From JAPHSX01 sp041554195 (GTDB taxonomy: Bacteria > Pseudomonadota > Gammaproteobacteria > Thiohalomonadales > Thiohalomonadaceae): DNA of 64,000 nt. Below, one piece after another: positions 51,732 to 59,929 of the stretch. Under the pieces are notes generated by a model that saw nothing but the letters and a program-made list of their open reading frames with translations, was not told the DNA's origin and ran no database searches. The DNA is taken from positions 186,001 to 250,000 of the forward strand of contig JBFFMJ010000003.1 in assembly GCA_041554195.1 (NCBI GenBank), in the 5' to 3' direction. Position 1 is the first letter of the stretch, and every line of letters starts with the position of its first letter. Made by a program: the position numbers and the translations under genes.

Positions 51732-52502
51732 CTACACCCGGCGGGTAAAGACCCACTTATGGCCGCTGCTCATCTCTTCGTTATAACGGTAACCGTCCAC
51801 GTTAAACTCTTTCATCGCCTCGGGCTCAGTAAGCTGGTTCTGGATCACAAAGCGGCTGAGCTGACCGCGCGCCTTCTTGGCGTAGACCCCCATCATCTTG
51901 TACTGGCCGTTCTTCCAGTCCTTGAACTCGGGGGTGATGATCTCGCCGTCGAGCAGTTTCGGCTTCACCGCCTTGAAGTACTCGTTGGAGGCCAGGTTAA
52001 TCAGGTAGGGCGACTTCAGCTTCTTCAACTGCTGGTTCAGCCCCTCGGTGATCTCGCCGCCCCAGAACTCATAGAGATTCTTGCCGCGTTCGGTGTCGAC
52101 CTTGCGCCCCATCTCCAGGCGGTAAGGCTGCATCAAATCGAGCGGACGCAGCAGGCCGTACAGACCGGAGAGGATGCGCAGGTGTTGTTGCGCAAACTTG
52201 AAGTCGGCGGCCTTGAAGCTCTCCGCATCCAGCCCGGTATAGACGTCCCCCTTGAAGGCGAGCACCGCCTGCTTGGCGTTGTCCGGGGTGAAGGGGGTGT
52301 GCCACGCCTCGAAGCGGTCGAAGTTGAGGTCGGCGATCTTCATGCTCACCTGCATCAGCTCGGCGATGTCGAGCGCCGACCACTGACGGGCACGGTCGAT
52401 AAGCAGCTGCGACTCAGCCAGGTAATCGGGCAGGGTGAAGGTCTTGGTCTTCGGCCGGGTGTCGTAGTCCAGGGTCTTGGCGGGGGAGATCACTAATAAC
52501 AT
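51732..52502 (-). CDS. yaaA: Peroxide stress protein YaaA
   Basis: A 256-residue member of the YaaA/UPF0246 (DUF328) family, which limits free intracellular iron and DNA damage under hydrogen peroxide stress in E. coli and binds DNA. Clear family segments are MLLVISPAKTLDY (1-13), LSGLYGLLRPLDLMQPYRLE (about 120-140) and INLASNEYFKAV. Normal length. First gene of a short run with the N-terminal amidase. Confidence 0.93.
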   Translation of the reverse strand: MLLVISPAKTLDYDTRPKTKTFTLPDYLAESQLLIDRARQWSALDIAELMQVSMKIADLNFDRFEAWHTPFTPDNAKQAVLAFKGDVYTGLDAESFKAADFKFAQQHLRILSGLYGLLRPLDLMQPYRLEMGRKVDTERGKNLYEFWGGEITEGLNQQLKKLKSPYLINLASNEYFKAVKPKLLDGEIITPEFKDWKNGQYKMMGVYAKKARGQLSRFVIQNQLTEPEAMKEFNVDGYRYNEEMSSGHKWVFTRRV

Positions 52503-52604
52503 GGTCGGTCACAGCAGGTTTATGGTGAAAGGGGTGAGATTACTGACTTTGGGGCGTTTCGCAAGTAAGCCAATGGTCACGGGCCGTCACGTAGCTTCGC
52601 AACA

Positions 52605-52663
52605 TGACCTACGGCTACTAGTACCAGCCGTGCCGTACCGCCACCATTGCCAGCCGTAGGTCA
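52605..52663. repeat. 12-bp inverted repeat at the end of the pseudouridine synthase gene
   Basis: TGACCTACGGCT (52605-52616) pairs perfectly with AGCCGTAGGTCA (52652-52663) around 35 nt that also hold AGCCGTGCCGT. The right arm includes the minus-strand stop codon. Likely a GTAGG-headed REP-type element. Confidence 0.5.
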
Positions 52664-53569
52664 GGCTGGCGCAACGCGGCTACCTGACGGCCCGCCCACA
52701 GAATCGAGATCCGCAATCGGGCAATCCGCCCGCCCCGGCTCCAGCCGGTACTGGGTATCGGCGCCGTCTACCGGGCAGGCGAAGATCAACTCTACCGCGC
52801 TTAGCTGCAGGTTCTCCGTGTCGCCCTCACGCCCGTAGAGGCGGTCGCCCACCACCGGGAAACCAGCCTCGCTAAGGTGGCGGCGGATCTGGTGTTTACG
52901 GCCGCTCTCGATAGTGACCTCCAGCAGTGAGCGGTCACTCTCGCTGTCATAGGCGAGACGCCGCGCGTGACTCACCGACGGCTTGTCATCCAGGGCGGTG
53001 TCGAACAGGGTGGGCGTTTCACTGGGTGAAAACTCGCCGTGTACCACCGCCCGGTAACGTTTGGTGATGGTGCGATCACGGAACATTTTGGAGAAGGCCG
53101 CGGCCATCGCCTTGCTGTGGGCGATGATCATCAGGCCGCTGGCGGCGCGATCCAGACGGTGCACGATGAAGGCGGGGCGCTCCGGCAGCAGGTTCTGCTC
53201 CAGCCAGCGATTGATCGCGCAGTGGTCGGCCCACTTGGTGCCCTGCGAGCGCAGGCCATAGGGCTTGTACCAGATGGAGTAGACCCCCTCATCGGCGATC
53301 AGCACCGGCTGCGGCGGCACCTCGGCCAGCACCGCCTCATTGTAATAGAGATGCAGGGTGTCGCCGGCATTAAGCGGCTTTTTGGCCCGGCGCAGGTGGC
53401 GCGCCACATTGCCGTGGCTGATCCACACCGCCCCCTTCTTCATCGCCTGTTTGATCTTCTGGCGCGAAAGGCCGCTCTCGGCCGCCAGCAGATCCACCGC
53501 GTTCATTACCTCCCCATCCTGCGGGTGATAGGGGAGGTGCAGCTCAAGCGTATCCGGGGAATCGGGCAT
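52661..53569 (-). CDS. RluA-family pseudouridine synthase
   Basis: A 302-residue RNA-modifying enzyme that turns uridine into pseudouridine in rRNA or tRNA. An S4-like N-terminal domain (about 20-75, SRQKIKQAMKKGAVWI) leads to the catalytic domain. The nucleophile Asp lies in IVHRLDRAASGLMI (about 135-148), and ITKRYRAVVHGE, GRKHQIRRHLSEAGFPVVGD follow in the family order. The C-terminal 40 residues are Pro/Asp-rich. The target base cannot be told. Confidence 0.9.
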   Translation of the reverse strand: MPDSPDTLELHLPYHPQDGEVMNAVDLLAAESGLSRQKIKQAMKKGAVWISHGNVARHLRRAKKPLNAGDTLHLYYNEAVLAEVPPQPVLIADEGVYSIWYKPYGLRSQGTKWADHCAINRWLEQNLLPERPAFIVHRLDRAASGLMIIAHSKAMAAAFSKMFRDRTITKRYRAVVHGEFSPSETPTLFDTALDDKPSVSHARRLAYDSESDRSLLEVTIESGRKHQIRRHLSEAGFPVVGDRLYGREGDTENLQLSAVELIFACPVDGADTQYRLEPGRADCPIADLDSVGGPSGSRVAPA

Positions 53570-53618
53570 AGGGGGTCTCTAGTCGTCGGTTTTCAATAGT
53601 GTATAGTGCCTGACGCTT

Positions 53619-54359
53619 ATGCTAAACGACTTTTCCTCCACCCAGCTTATCCTTACCGCGCTGATCTTTATCTGGACCGGCTTTGTGCGTTCGGGCCTCG
53701 GTTTTGGCGGCGGCGCGCTCGGTATTCCGCTGATGCTGCTGGTCTACCCCGAGCCGCTGTTCTGGCTGCCGGTGATCGGCACCCACCTGCTGTTCTTCTC
53801 CGGCCTTACCCTGCGCACCCGGCTCAACAATGTGGACTGGGTGTATCTGCGTCATTCGGCAAGCTTTATCGTCCCCGCCGCGCTGATCGGCGTCTTCGGC
53901 CTGCTCAACCTGCCCACCGACTGGGTGTTGATCTTCATCTACGTGGTGACCCTGTTTTATGCGCTGATCTGGGTGCTGGAGCTGGCGATAGAGAGTCACA
54001 GCAGGCTGGTGGACCACGCCCTGCTGCTACTCGGCGGTTATGTTGCGGGTACCTCGCTGACCGGTGCGCCGTTGATGGTCGCGGTATTCATGCGCAACGT
54101 CTCGCGCGAGCAGCTGCGCAACACCCTGTTCGTACTCTGGTTCACCCTGGTAACGATTAAGATGAGCGCCTTCGCCATACTCGGGGTGGAGCTACAGACC
54201 ATCAGCGCGCTGCTGTTGATCCCCGTCGCCACCATCGGCCACCTGATTGGGCTGAAGACGCACGATGCGCTGCTGAAAAATGATCAGATCTTTAAACGCT
54301 GGATTGGTGCGGGTTTGATCGTGGTTAGTCTTATTGGCCTGTGGAAGCTGGTTTATTGA
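53619..54359 (+). CDS. TauE/SafE (TSUP) family transporter
   Basis: A 246-residue inner-membrane protein with about eight helices. The N-terminal GLGFGGGALGIPLMLLV and the matching second repeat GGYVAGTSLTGAPLMVAVF are the duplicated signature of this family, which exports sulfite, sulfoacetate or other small anions. The substrate here is unknown. Ends overlap convergently with ppnN by 29 bp. Confidence 0.9.
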   Translation: MLNDFSSTQLILTALIFIWTGFVRSGLGFGGGALGIPLMLLVYPEPLFWLPVIGTHLLFFSGLTLRTRLNNVDWVYLRHSASFIVPAALIGVFGLLNLPTDWVLIFIYVVTLFYALIWVLELAIESHSRLVDHALLLLGGYVAGTSLTGAPLMVAVFMRNVSREQLRNTLFVLWFTLVTIKMSAFAILGVELQTISALLLIPVATIGHLIGLKTHDALLKNDQIFKRWIGAGLIVVSLIGLWKLVY

Positions 54360-55722
54360 TCCGGTAACACGGCACATACCCCTTGCCCGGCAACTTCATG
54401 CGGTGCTGTGCCACAAAGGATGTCAGCAGTGCATCCATCCTCTCCATCATCTCCAGGTCACCGTTCAGTTCAAAGTGACCGTGCTTTTCAATGGCACGAA
54501 TGCCCTCATCCTTCACGTTGCCGGCGACCACACCCGAAAAGGCACGGCGCAGGTTGGCGGCGAGCAGATGGGTCTCCTGGTGCTTATGTAACTGCAGGTT
54601 AGCCATGTTCTCGTGCGTGGGGTTGAAGGGGCGCTGGAACTCCTCATCGATCTTCAGCTTCCAGTTAAAGTAGTAGGCATCACCATGCTCTTTTCGATAC
54701 TCGCGTACCGCGGTGATCCCCGCGCGCATGGTGATCGCAACCTGCTCCGGGTCGTCGATAATAATGGTGTAACGGCTCTGCGCCGCCTCACCCAGTGTCT
54801 CGCCGATAAAGCGGTCGATCTGTTTGAAATACTCCTCGGTATGCGCCGCACCGGTAAACACCAGCGGGAAAGGCATTTCGCTATTCTCCGGGTGCAGTAA
54901 CACCCCCAGCAGATAGAGGATCTCCTCGGCGGTGCCCGCCCCGCCGGGGAACACCACAAAGCCGTGGCCACTGCGCACAAAGGCCTCGAGGCGTTTCTCG
55001 ATATCGGGCAGGATCACCAGTTCATTCACAATCGGGTTGGGCGACTCGGCGGCGATGATCCCCGGCTCGCTTACCCCCAGGTATTTGCCATCGTTAATGC
55101 GCTGCTTGGCGTGCGCGATGGTCGCCCCCTTCATCGGCCCCTTCATCGCCCCCGGCCCACAACCGGTACAGATATCGAGCCCGCGCAGGCCCATCTGGTA
55201 ACCCACCTCCTTGGTGTAGTCGTACTCCTCGCGCGAGATGGAGTGACCGCCCCAGCAGACCACCATGTTGGGCTCGTTACGCGCCTGCAACACGCCGGCA
55301 TTACGCAGGATGTGGAACACCGCGTTGGTGATGCCATCCGAGCTCTCAAGGTCGAAGCTGGAATTGGTGTTGATCTCGTCGCTGACGTAGATCACATCGC
55401 GCAACACGGCGAACAGGTGCTCGTTAATGCCGCGAATCATAATGCCATCGACAAAGGCGTGGGCCGGTGCCCCCTTAACCTCCAGCTTGATGCCGCGCTC
55501 CTGCTGAATCACCCGTATCTCGAATGACTGATAACGCTCCAGCAACTCCTTGCCATCGTCGAGGGTACTGCCGCTATTCAACACCGCCAGCGAGCAGTTT
55601 CGAAACAGGGTGTAGAGCCCCCCCTGGGTAGTATCCAGCAGCTTGTTTACCTCCAGCCGGGAGAGTACCTCCATGTGCCCTATCGGGGAGATACGCGCAT
55701 CAATCACATCATAAGCCGTCAT
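54331..55722 (-). CDS. ppnN: Pyrimidine/purine nucleotide 5'-monophosphate nucleosidase PpnN
   Basis: A 463-residue enzyme that splits nucleoside monophosphates to base and ribose 5-phosphate; in E. coli it is activated by (p)ppGpp. The Rossmann-like LOG domain shows GGHSISREEYDYT, LDICTGCGPGAMKGPMKGA and the PGGAGTAEE motif. N- and C-terminal PpnN-specific domains flank it. Start ATG 55722 (MTAYDVIDARIS) has AGAGAAGA upstream; the frame open to 55929 adds non-conserved sequence. Confidence 0.93.
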   Translation of the reverse strand: MTAYDVIDARISPIGHMEVLSRLEVNKLLDTTQGGLYTLFRNCSLAVLNSGSTLDDGKELLERYQSFEIRVIQQERGIKLEVKGAPAHAFVDGIMIRGINEHLFAVLRDVIYVSDEINTNSSFDLESSDGITNAVFHILRNAGVLQARNEPNMVVCWGGHSISREEYDYTKEVGYQMGLRGLDICTGCGPGAMKGPMKGATIAHAKQRINDGKYLGVSEPGIIAAESPNPIVNELVILPDIEKRLEAFVRSGHGFVVFPGGAGTAEEILYLLGVLLHPENSEMPFPLVFTGAAHTEEYFKQIDRFIGETLGEAAQSRYTIIIDDPEQVAITMRAGITAVREYRKEHGDAYYFNWKLKIDEEFQRPFNPTHENMANLQLHKHQETHLLAANLRRAFSGVVAGNVKDEGIRAIEKHGHFELNGDLEMMERMDALLTSFVAQHRMKLPGKGYVPCYRINKPASTGQ

Positions 55723-55795
55723 TTTCTTCTCTTTATGGTTTGTTGAGGTACGCCGCCGCAGGGTGCGGCAGGCCTTCTCTGCCCGCCCTGGCCAA

Positions 55796-56497
55796 TCAAT
55801 GCAAACAGCACTTCTTGAATTTCTTACCGCTGCCGCAGGGGCAGGGGTCGTTACGACCCACCGGTGGCTGGTCGTGAACAAAGGGGGTTTGTGACGGCCC
55901 GCTGTCACGTCGCGCCAGCCAGTAGGCATGGATCTTCTGCACGGTTCTTGGCAGTGAGCGTTTCAGTACCTCGACCTCTTCGGCCTCCAACTGCTCTAAC
56001 TGCCGGCGGCCCGCCTCGCTGCTAAAGAGCGAGATCGGCATCATCATCTCCATCACCTCATCTCCCCCTTCGCGCCACTCCTTTGCCGCAAGGGCCAGCC
56101 CCTTCATATAGCCGACACACCACTCGTCAACCACGGTCACTGAGCCGCCCTCTTCCAGCTCGCGCTGCAGCACGATGGGCTCAAATCTGTCCGGCTCCTG
56201 CATGAGCGTATTGATAATGCCGTTCATGTGGCGAATCATCAGCGACATTATCGCCTCGGACTCATCGGCTGACTCCCACTGCGGTTCAAAGGCCCCCCAC
56301 ACCACGGGGATCCACTCGGAGGGCATGATCACCCTGGGGCCGCTGATAATGGCGGTAAGAAAACCGTCCAGCTCGGAGATGTCGAGGATCCCCTCGTCCA
56401 CCTCACCCTCGACATCCTCCTCGGGGATACGCTCCAGCAGGAAGCTGTCGAGCCGGTCGAGCTCTTCATCTTTTAGGGGTGTGGTCAGTAGCGACAT
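55796..56497 (-). CDS. UPF0149 family protein with SEC-C zinc motif
   Basis: A 233-residue protein: a helical YecA/UPF0149 domain (about 15-190, DISELDGFLTAIISGP, WCVGYMKGL) and a C-terminal SEC-C zinc tail (NDPCPCGSGKKFKKCC) like that of SecA, which binds ribosomes or SecB. Some YecA members bind the ribosome in E. coli. Ends 73 bp before ppnN on the same strand. Confidence 0.92.
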   Translation of the reverse strand: MSLLTTPLKDEELDRLDSFLLERIPEEDVEGEVDEGILDISELDGFLTAIISGPRVIMPSEWIPVVWGAFEPQWESADESEAIMSLMIRHMNGIINTLMQEPDRFEPIVLQRELEEGGSVTVVDEWCVGYMKGLALAAKEWREGGDEVMEMMMPISLFSSEAGRRQLEQLEAEEVEVLKRSLPRTVQKIHAYWLARRDSGPSQTPFVHDQPPVGRNDPCPCGSGKKFKKCCLH

Positions 56498-56615
56498 GGT
56501 GGTCCTTATCTAAAGAGGGGATAGTGGTGCGATTATACCGACTTTGCGAAACGGCGGTGCAGCGAGGGGGCGTACACGTTTAAAAAAGTGGATGGCCATA
56601 CAAGCGGCCGGGGGA

Positions 56616-56981
56616 TTATGGCTGACGGGCCAAATAGGCATCAACCCTTGGCAACTCGCCGCCATCAATAATGAGGTAAAAGGGCGAATCTCCCAGCTCG
56701 CGGTTATGCGCACGCAACCAGTGGACCATCAGCGCACCGTCACCATCGAAGCGGTCGTAGAGCCGGTTATAGAAGCGGATAAACAGCGCACCCTGCTGCC
56801 AGGCCGCCGTCCCCTCCTCCAGCAGCAGGCGGCCATCATAGAGGGCGCTAATCGACTCGCACTTAAAGCCGAGAATGCGCGCCACCTCGGCCCGCACCAA
56901 CCCCAGCATCTCACCGGCCTGCACTACTGACTGGCTTAGTTTGCGGGGGGAGGAGCAGCAATCACTCAAACGGAAGGTCAT
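56616..56981 (-). CDS. Xre/MbcA/ParS-type antitoxin C-terminal domain, orphan
   Basis: A 121-residue protein. LSQSVVQAGEMLGLVRAEVA is an N-terminal helical part. The C-terminal half (FYNRLYDRFDGDGALMVHWL, then NRELGDSPFYLI) has the periodic pattern of the antitoxin Xre/MbcA/ParS toxin-binding domain, ending in VDAYLA. No RES-domain toxin lies next to it, so it is an orphan or has another role. Assignment by pattern. Confidence 0.6.
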   Translation of the reverse strand: MTFRLSDCCSSPRKLSQSVVQAGEMLGLVRAEVARILGFKCESISALYDGRLLLEEGTAAWQQGALFIRFYNRLYDRFDGDGALMVHWLRAHNRELGDSPFYLIIDGGELPRVDAYLARQP

Positions 56982-56996
56982 AACAATATACGGGCC

Positions 56997-57254
56997 TCAC
57001 TCCACCACGCGCTCCCACACCCGCTCGCCATTACGCAACACCTGGCGGATGCGGTGCAACGGAATGGTGTGGGTCACACCCTCCTCATCCAGCAGCTGAA
57101 AATCGAAGTGATCCTCCTTGTCGAAATAGAGCTCCTTGAGCGGCACTGGGATAAGCTTATCCTCCAGCCGGTCGTAATAGACGATCACAAAATCGGCCTT
57201 GCCGTACTCGTCATCCCAGCGGATGCGACTCAGTAGTTCATGTATCGGTATCAC
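56997..57254 (-). CDS. DUF504 (MJ1316-like) protein
   Basis: An 85-residue protein with the whole domain: IPIHELLSRIRWDDEYGKAD at the start, VIVYYDRLED and IPLHRIRQVLRNGERVW at the end. The DUF504/UPF0248 domain is tied, mainly in archaea and some RNA-repair proteins, to recognition of cyclic RNA ends. It precedes the antitoxin-like gene by 15 bp on the same strand. Confidence 0.87.
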   Translation of the reverse strand: MIPIHELLSRIRWDDEYGKADFVIVYYDRLEDKLIPVPLKELYFDKEDHFDFQLLDEEGVTHTIPLHRIRQVLRNGERVWERVVE

Positions 57255-57356
57255 GGCATGCTAGTCCCGGGTAATCCACCACACAGTCGAATTTGTCACC
57301 ATTCCCTCTAAGATTAGTGGTGTGGCTTGCCACTGTACAAGCCCTGGAGTGTGATA

Positions 57357-57629
57357 ATGAGCCAAGATCAACAGGATTTGCGGATTCGGGTAACGTGTTA
57401 TGCCGGCCAGCGCGCCGATGAGGAGCCGCGGAGCTTCTTTCTTGGTGAGCGGGAGATCACCATCCAAACCATCCTCGATCGCTGGCTGGACCCCGACTAT
57501 CGCTACTTCAAGGTACGTGGCAGTGACGAGGGCATCTATATCCTGCGTCACGATATCGTCCACCAGCGCTGGGAGCTGACGATGTACGACAGCGGTGGGC
57601 GCGACGACACCCGCCTCTCCTCCAGCTGA
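57357..57629 (+). CDS. Hypothetical protein
   Basis: A 90-residue soluble protein with mainly strand-rich sequence (LRIRVTCYAG, RSFFLGEREITIQTILDRW, YFKVRGSDEGIYILRHD, WELTMYDSGG). GGAG lies six bases before ATG 57357. It ends nine bp before the CheR-like gene, so they are likely one unit. It looks like a small beta-barrel; no family recognised. Confidence 0.7.
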   Translation: MSQDQQDLRIRVTCYAGQRADEEPRSFFLGEREITIQTILDRWLDPDYRYFKVRGSDEGIYILRHDIVHQRWELTMYDSGGRDDTRLSSS

Positions 57630-57638
57630 ACGCCTGCG

Positions 57639-58463
57639 ATGCAAGACTCCGAGTGCGTCGCCTTCCTGCAATGGGCCCTGCCGCAACTACAGATGCGCTG
57701 GGGCGGTTTTCGCAAGGTGCGCAAACAGGTATGTAAACGGCTGACACGCCGCCTTCGCGAACTCGACCTGCACGACCTCGACGCCTACCGGCAGCGCCTC
57801 AGCACCAACCCGGGTGAGTGGCAGCGGCTCGATACCCTGTGTCGTGTCGTGGTCACCCGCTTCTATCGCGACAGGCGGGTGTTCGAAGAGCTAACGGTAG
57901 GTGTATTGCCACAGCTGGCGCGCGAGGTACGCGCCGGTGGCAGAGGGGTGCTGCGGGTGTGGAGCATTGGCAGTGCCTCGGGCGAAGAGCCATATACCCT
58001 CGCCATCCTGTGGCACCATCTGCTGGCAGCGCGCTTTTCGGGGCTACAGCTCGCCATTCTCGGTACCGAGATCGACCGCCACCTGCTGGCGCGCAGCCAC
58101 CAGGCCTGCTACCCCGCGGGCACCATTAAGAACCTGCCCGCTGAGCTGCGCTACGCCGCCTTCACTCAGACCAATGATCACTACTGCCTGCATCCGCACT
58201 ATCAGGGGATGGTGCAATTCCGCCAACAGGATATCCGTACCACCCTGCCCGGGGAGCAGTTCGACCTCATCCTCTGTCGCAACCTGGTCTTCACCTACTT
58301 CGATCAGGCCCTGCAACAGAGCACCCTTGAGCGCATCCTGGAACGACTTCGCACCGGCGGCTGGCTGTTACTCGGGGTACATGAAACACTGCCGGCCAGC
58401 ACCCGCCAGTTGCAGACGGTCTCAGTGCGGCTGGGACTCTATCAACGCAACAATCCTGATTAG
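57639..58463 (+). CDS. CheR-type protein methyltransferase, orphan
   Basis: A 274-residue SAM methyltransferase of the CheR family. Short N-terminal helical domain (about 10-75), VVTRFYRDRRVFEEL (the TxFxR motif), then SAM loop VWSIGSASGEEPYTLAI (about 107-123) and DLILCRNLVFTYFDQ. CheR adds methyl to Glu in chemoreceptors, but no receptor or CheB gene is near, so the target may be something else. Probably co-transcribed with the 90-residue protein before it. Confidence 0.87.
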   Translation: MQDSECVAFLQWALPQLQMRWGGFRKVRKQVCKRLTRRLRELDLHDLDAYRQRLSTNPGEWQRLDTLCRVVVTRFYRDRRVFEELTVGVLPQLAREVRAGGRGVLRVWSIGSASGEEPYTLAILWHHLLAARFSGLQLAILGTEIDRHLLARSHQACYPAGTIKNLPAELRYAAFTQTNDHYCLHPHYQGMVQFRQQDIRTTLPGEQFDLILCRNLVFTYFDQALQQSTLERILERLRTGGWLLLGVHETLPASTRQLQTVSVRLGLYQRNNPD

Positions 58464-58517
58464 CGACATTCATGGGTGGTCAGCAACAACCCCGGTACCC
58501 TGGTCGCCCCCCTCCCT

Positions 58518-58862
58518 TTAATCTTCAGAAACACCTTTTGACTCCTGCTTTATCCTCTCCCGGGCGACCTCGCCAAACTCACCCAGTGATTCGGTCCAGT
58601 CATCCTCCGAGGTGTCGGTGACCTCCGTCCCCAGGTCATCAACCTCCACGACATCGACCGCGCCGCTCCAGTTTTGCGGCTCTTCGCTCAGCTCTATCTC
58701 CATCTGCGCCCACTCGGCCAGGCTCACCTCTTCAAGGTCACCGTCGTAATGCTGCAACGCCACCAGGCCATTCACATCATCCAGTGACACCACCCTGAAC
58801 CGCTGCCCCTTGTCCAGGTGCAGGTACCAGTTCTCTACCACCGGGTCTAATTCATTAGCCAT
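58518..58862 (-). CDS. DUF6763-like small acidic protein
   Basis: A 114-residue strongly acidic protein. MANELDPVVENWYLHLDKGQ (1-20) and the strands FRVVSLDDVNG, ALQHYDGDLEEV form a Tudor-like small beta barrel; VDDLGTEV and DDWTESLG follow. I recall the same layout in the DUF6763 family of gammaproteobacteria. Function unknown. Confidence 0.8.
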   Translation of the reverse strand: MANELDPVVENWYLHLDKGQRFRVVSLDDVNGLVALQHYDGDLEEVSLAEWAQMEIELSEEPQNWSGAVDVVEVDDLGTEVTDTSEDDWTESLGEFGEVARERIKQESKGVSED

Positions 58863-58912
58863 ACGCCTATCCTCCCTCCTGTCCTGAGGTATTCATATAC
58901 GAACTATAGACA

Positions 58913-59191
58913 CTAGTGCTTCACCACCTCGAGTAACGGCTCCTGAATCCAGGTCTCATGGCACTGCGGGCATTTACCCGGTTTGTGCAATTTATCCTGT
59001 TTGAATTTGAAGCCGCACTTGCGGCACTCGGCCGGATGCGTCAGCAGCCGATATGCAGAACGCTTCAGACTCTTCTGCAGGTGATGCAGATCATCTTCCA
59101 CATCTTTTGGCGTCATCTCCATCGCCTGGGCAATATCTGCCAGGCTCATGGGGTTATCCAGTAGTAGTTGAATCAGGGCCTTGCGGTACAT
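58913..59191 (-). CDS. HTH plus zinc-ribbon transcription regulator-like protein
   Basis: A 92-residue protein. A winged-helix N-terminus (MSLADIAQAMEMTPKDVEDD, about 15-34) is followed by a rubredoxin-like zinc ribbon with CxxC pairs (ECRKCGF and KCPQCHE). The same two-part form is common in archaea and is called a predicted transcription regulator (COG3357). Target genes unknown. 50 bp before the DUF6763-like gene on the same strand. Confidence 0.85.
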   Translation of the reverse strand: MYRKALIQLLLDNPMSLADIAQAMEMTPKDVEDDLHHLQKSLKRSAYRLLTHPAECRKCGFKFKQDKLHKPGKCPQCHETWIQEPLLEVVKH

Positions 59192-59306
59192 AAAGGACTA
59201 CCGTGTCGCGGTGACAGGAGCACTCGTCTAAGCACTATTCATAGCTTAGTCCATACCGCTCATTGAGGCCGTTCGAGCGTTAGCATAAGGGGGCTATCAA
59301 TTAACC

Positions 59307-59323
59307 CCCCTCAGTGAGAGGGG
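59307..59323. terminator. Possible hairpin terminator
   Basis: CCCCTC-AGTGA-GAGGGG, between two minus genes (59192-59371). It forms a 6-bp GC stem but has no clear T-tract, so it is uncertain. Confidence 0.3.
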
Positions 59324-59371
59324 ATCAAGATCAAAAGGTGATTGTTTCGAGCCTATGCCCGGAATGAAAGA

Positions 59372-59779
59372 TCACTCACCCGCCTCGTAAGCACCCTCGG
59401 CAATCGCCTTGCTGATCGCCGCATACTGCTCCATGGTGGGGCGTTCCTTAACCGGATCGGCCTCGGCGATAAAGCGACGGATCTCTTCGGCTGCCTCCCC
59501 ATGCCGCCCCTGTTTCCACAGGGTGTTGAACAGGGCAATCGAGATCATGCCGGAGCCCGGCTCGGCCTGCATCAGACGCTGGTACACCAGCTCCGCCTCG
59601 GCATACTTTTTCTCGTAGAAGTAGACGCCACCGAGCATCAGCAGCGCGGTGGGGTTCTTGCCGTCCTGCTGCAGGACCTCCAGCAGGGCGAGGCGCGCCT
59701 CTTCACCCTTGCCCTCCTCCAGCAGTGCCTTGGCCTTCTTCAGTTGCTCTTCAATATCACTCATAGGGTCGCTCATCAT
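59372..59779 (-). CDS. Small TPR protein
   Basis: A 135-residue cytoplasmic protein with about three TPR units: IEEQLKKAKALLEEGKGEEA, LLMLGGVYFYEKKYAEAEL, FNTLWKQGRHGEAAEEI. No signal peptide. The start may be ATG 59779, 59776 or 59764. Role unknown; TPR units bind protein partners. Confidence 0.75.
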   Translation of the reverse strand: MMSDPMSDIEEQLKKAKALLEEGKGEEARLALLEVLQQDGKNPTALLMLGGVYFYEKKYAEAELVYQRLMQAEPGSGMISIALFNTLWKQGRHGEAAEEIRRFIAEADPVKERPTMEQYAAISKAIAEGAYEAGE

Positions 59780-59929
59780 TACTCTGGAATAGTGTCCGTG
59801 TACTCACAGACAGCCGCAAACAGGGGGGCGATTTTAACAGAATAGCGGGGGCGCTATACTGCCCGTGCGGTTTGCCCTCCGACCTGTCCAGCAGCAGGAC
59901 CCTATTCGTTTTAGCAAAAGGCGCAGCAA

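Noticed and set aside
51759..52496. 245-codon plus frame opposite yaaA
   Set aside because: It is the shadow of a clearly conserved gene.
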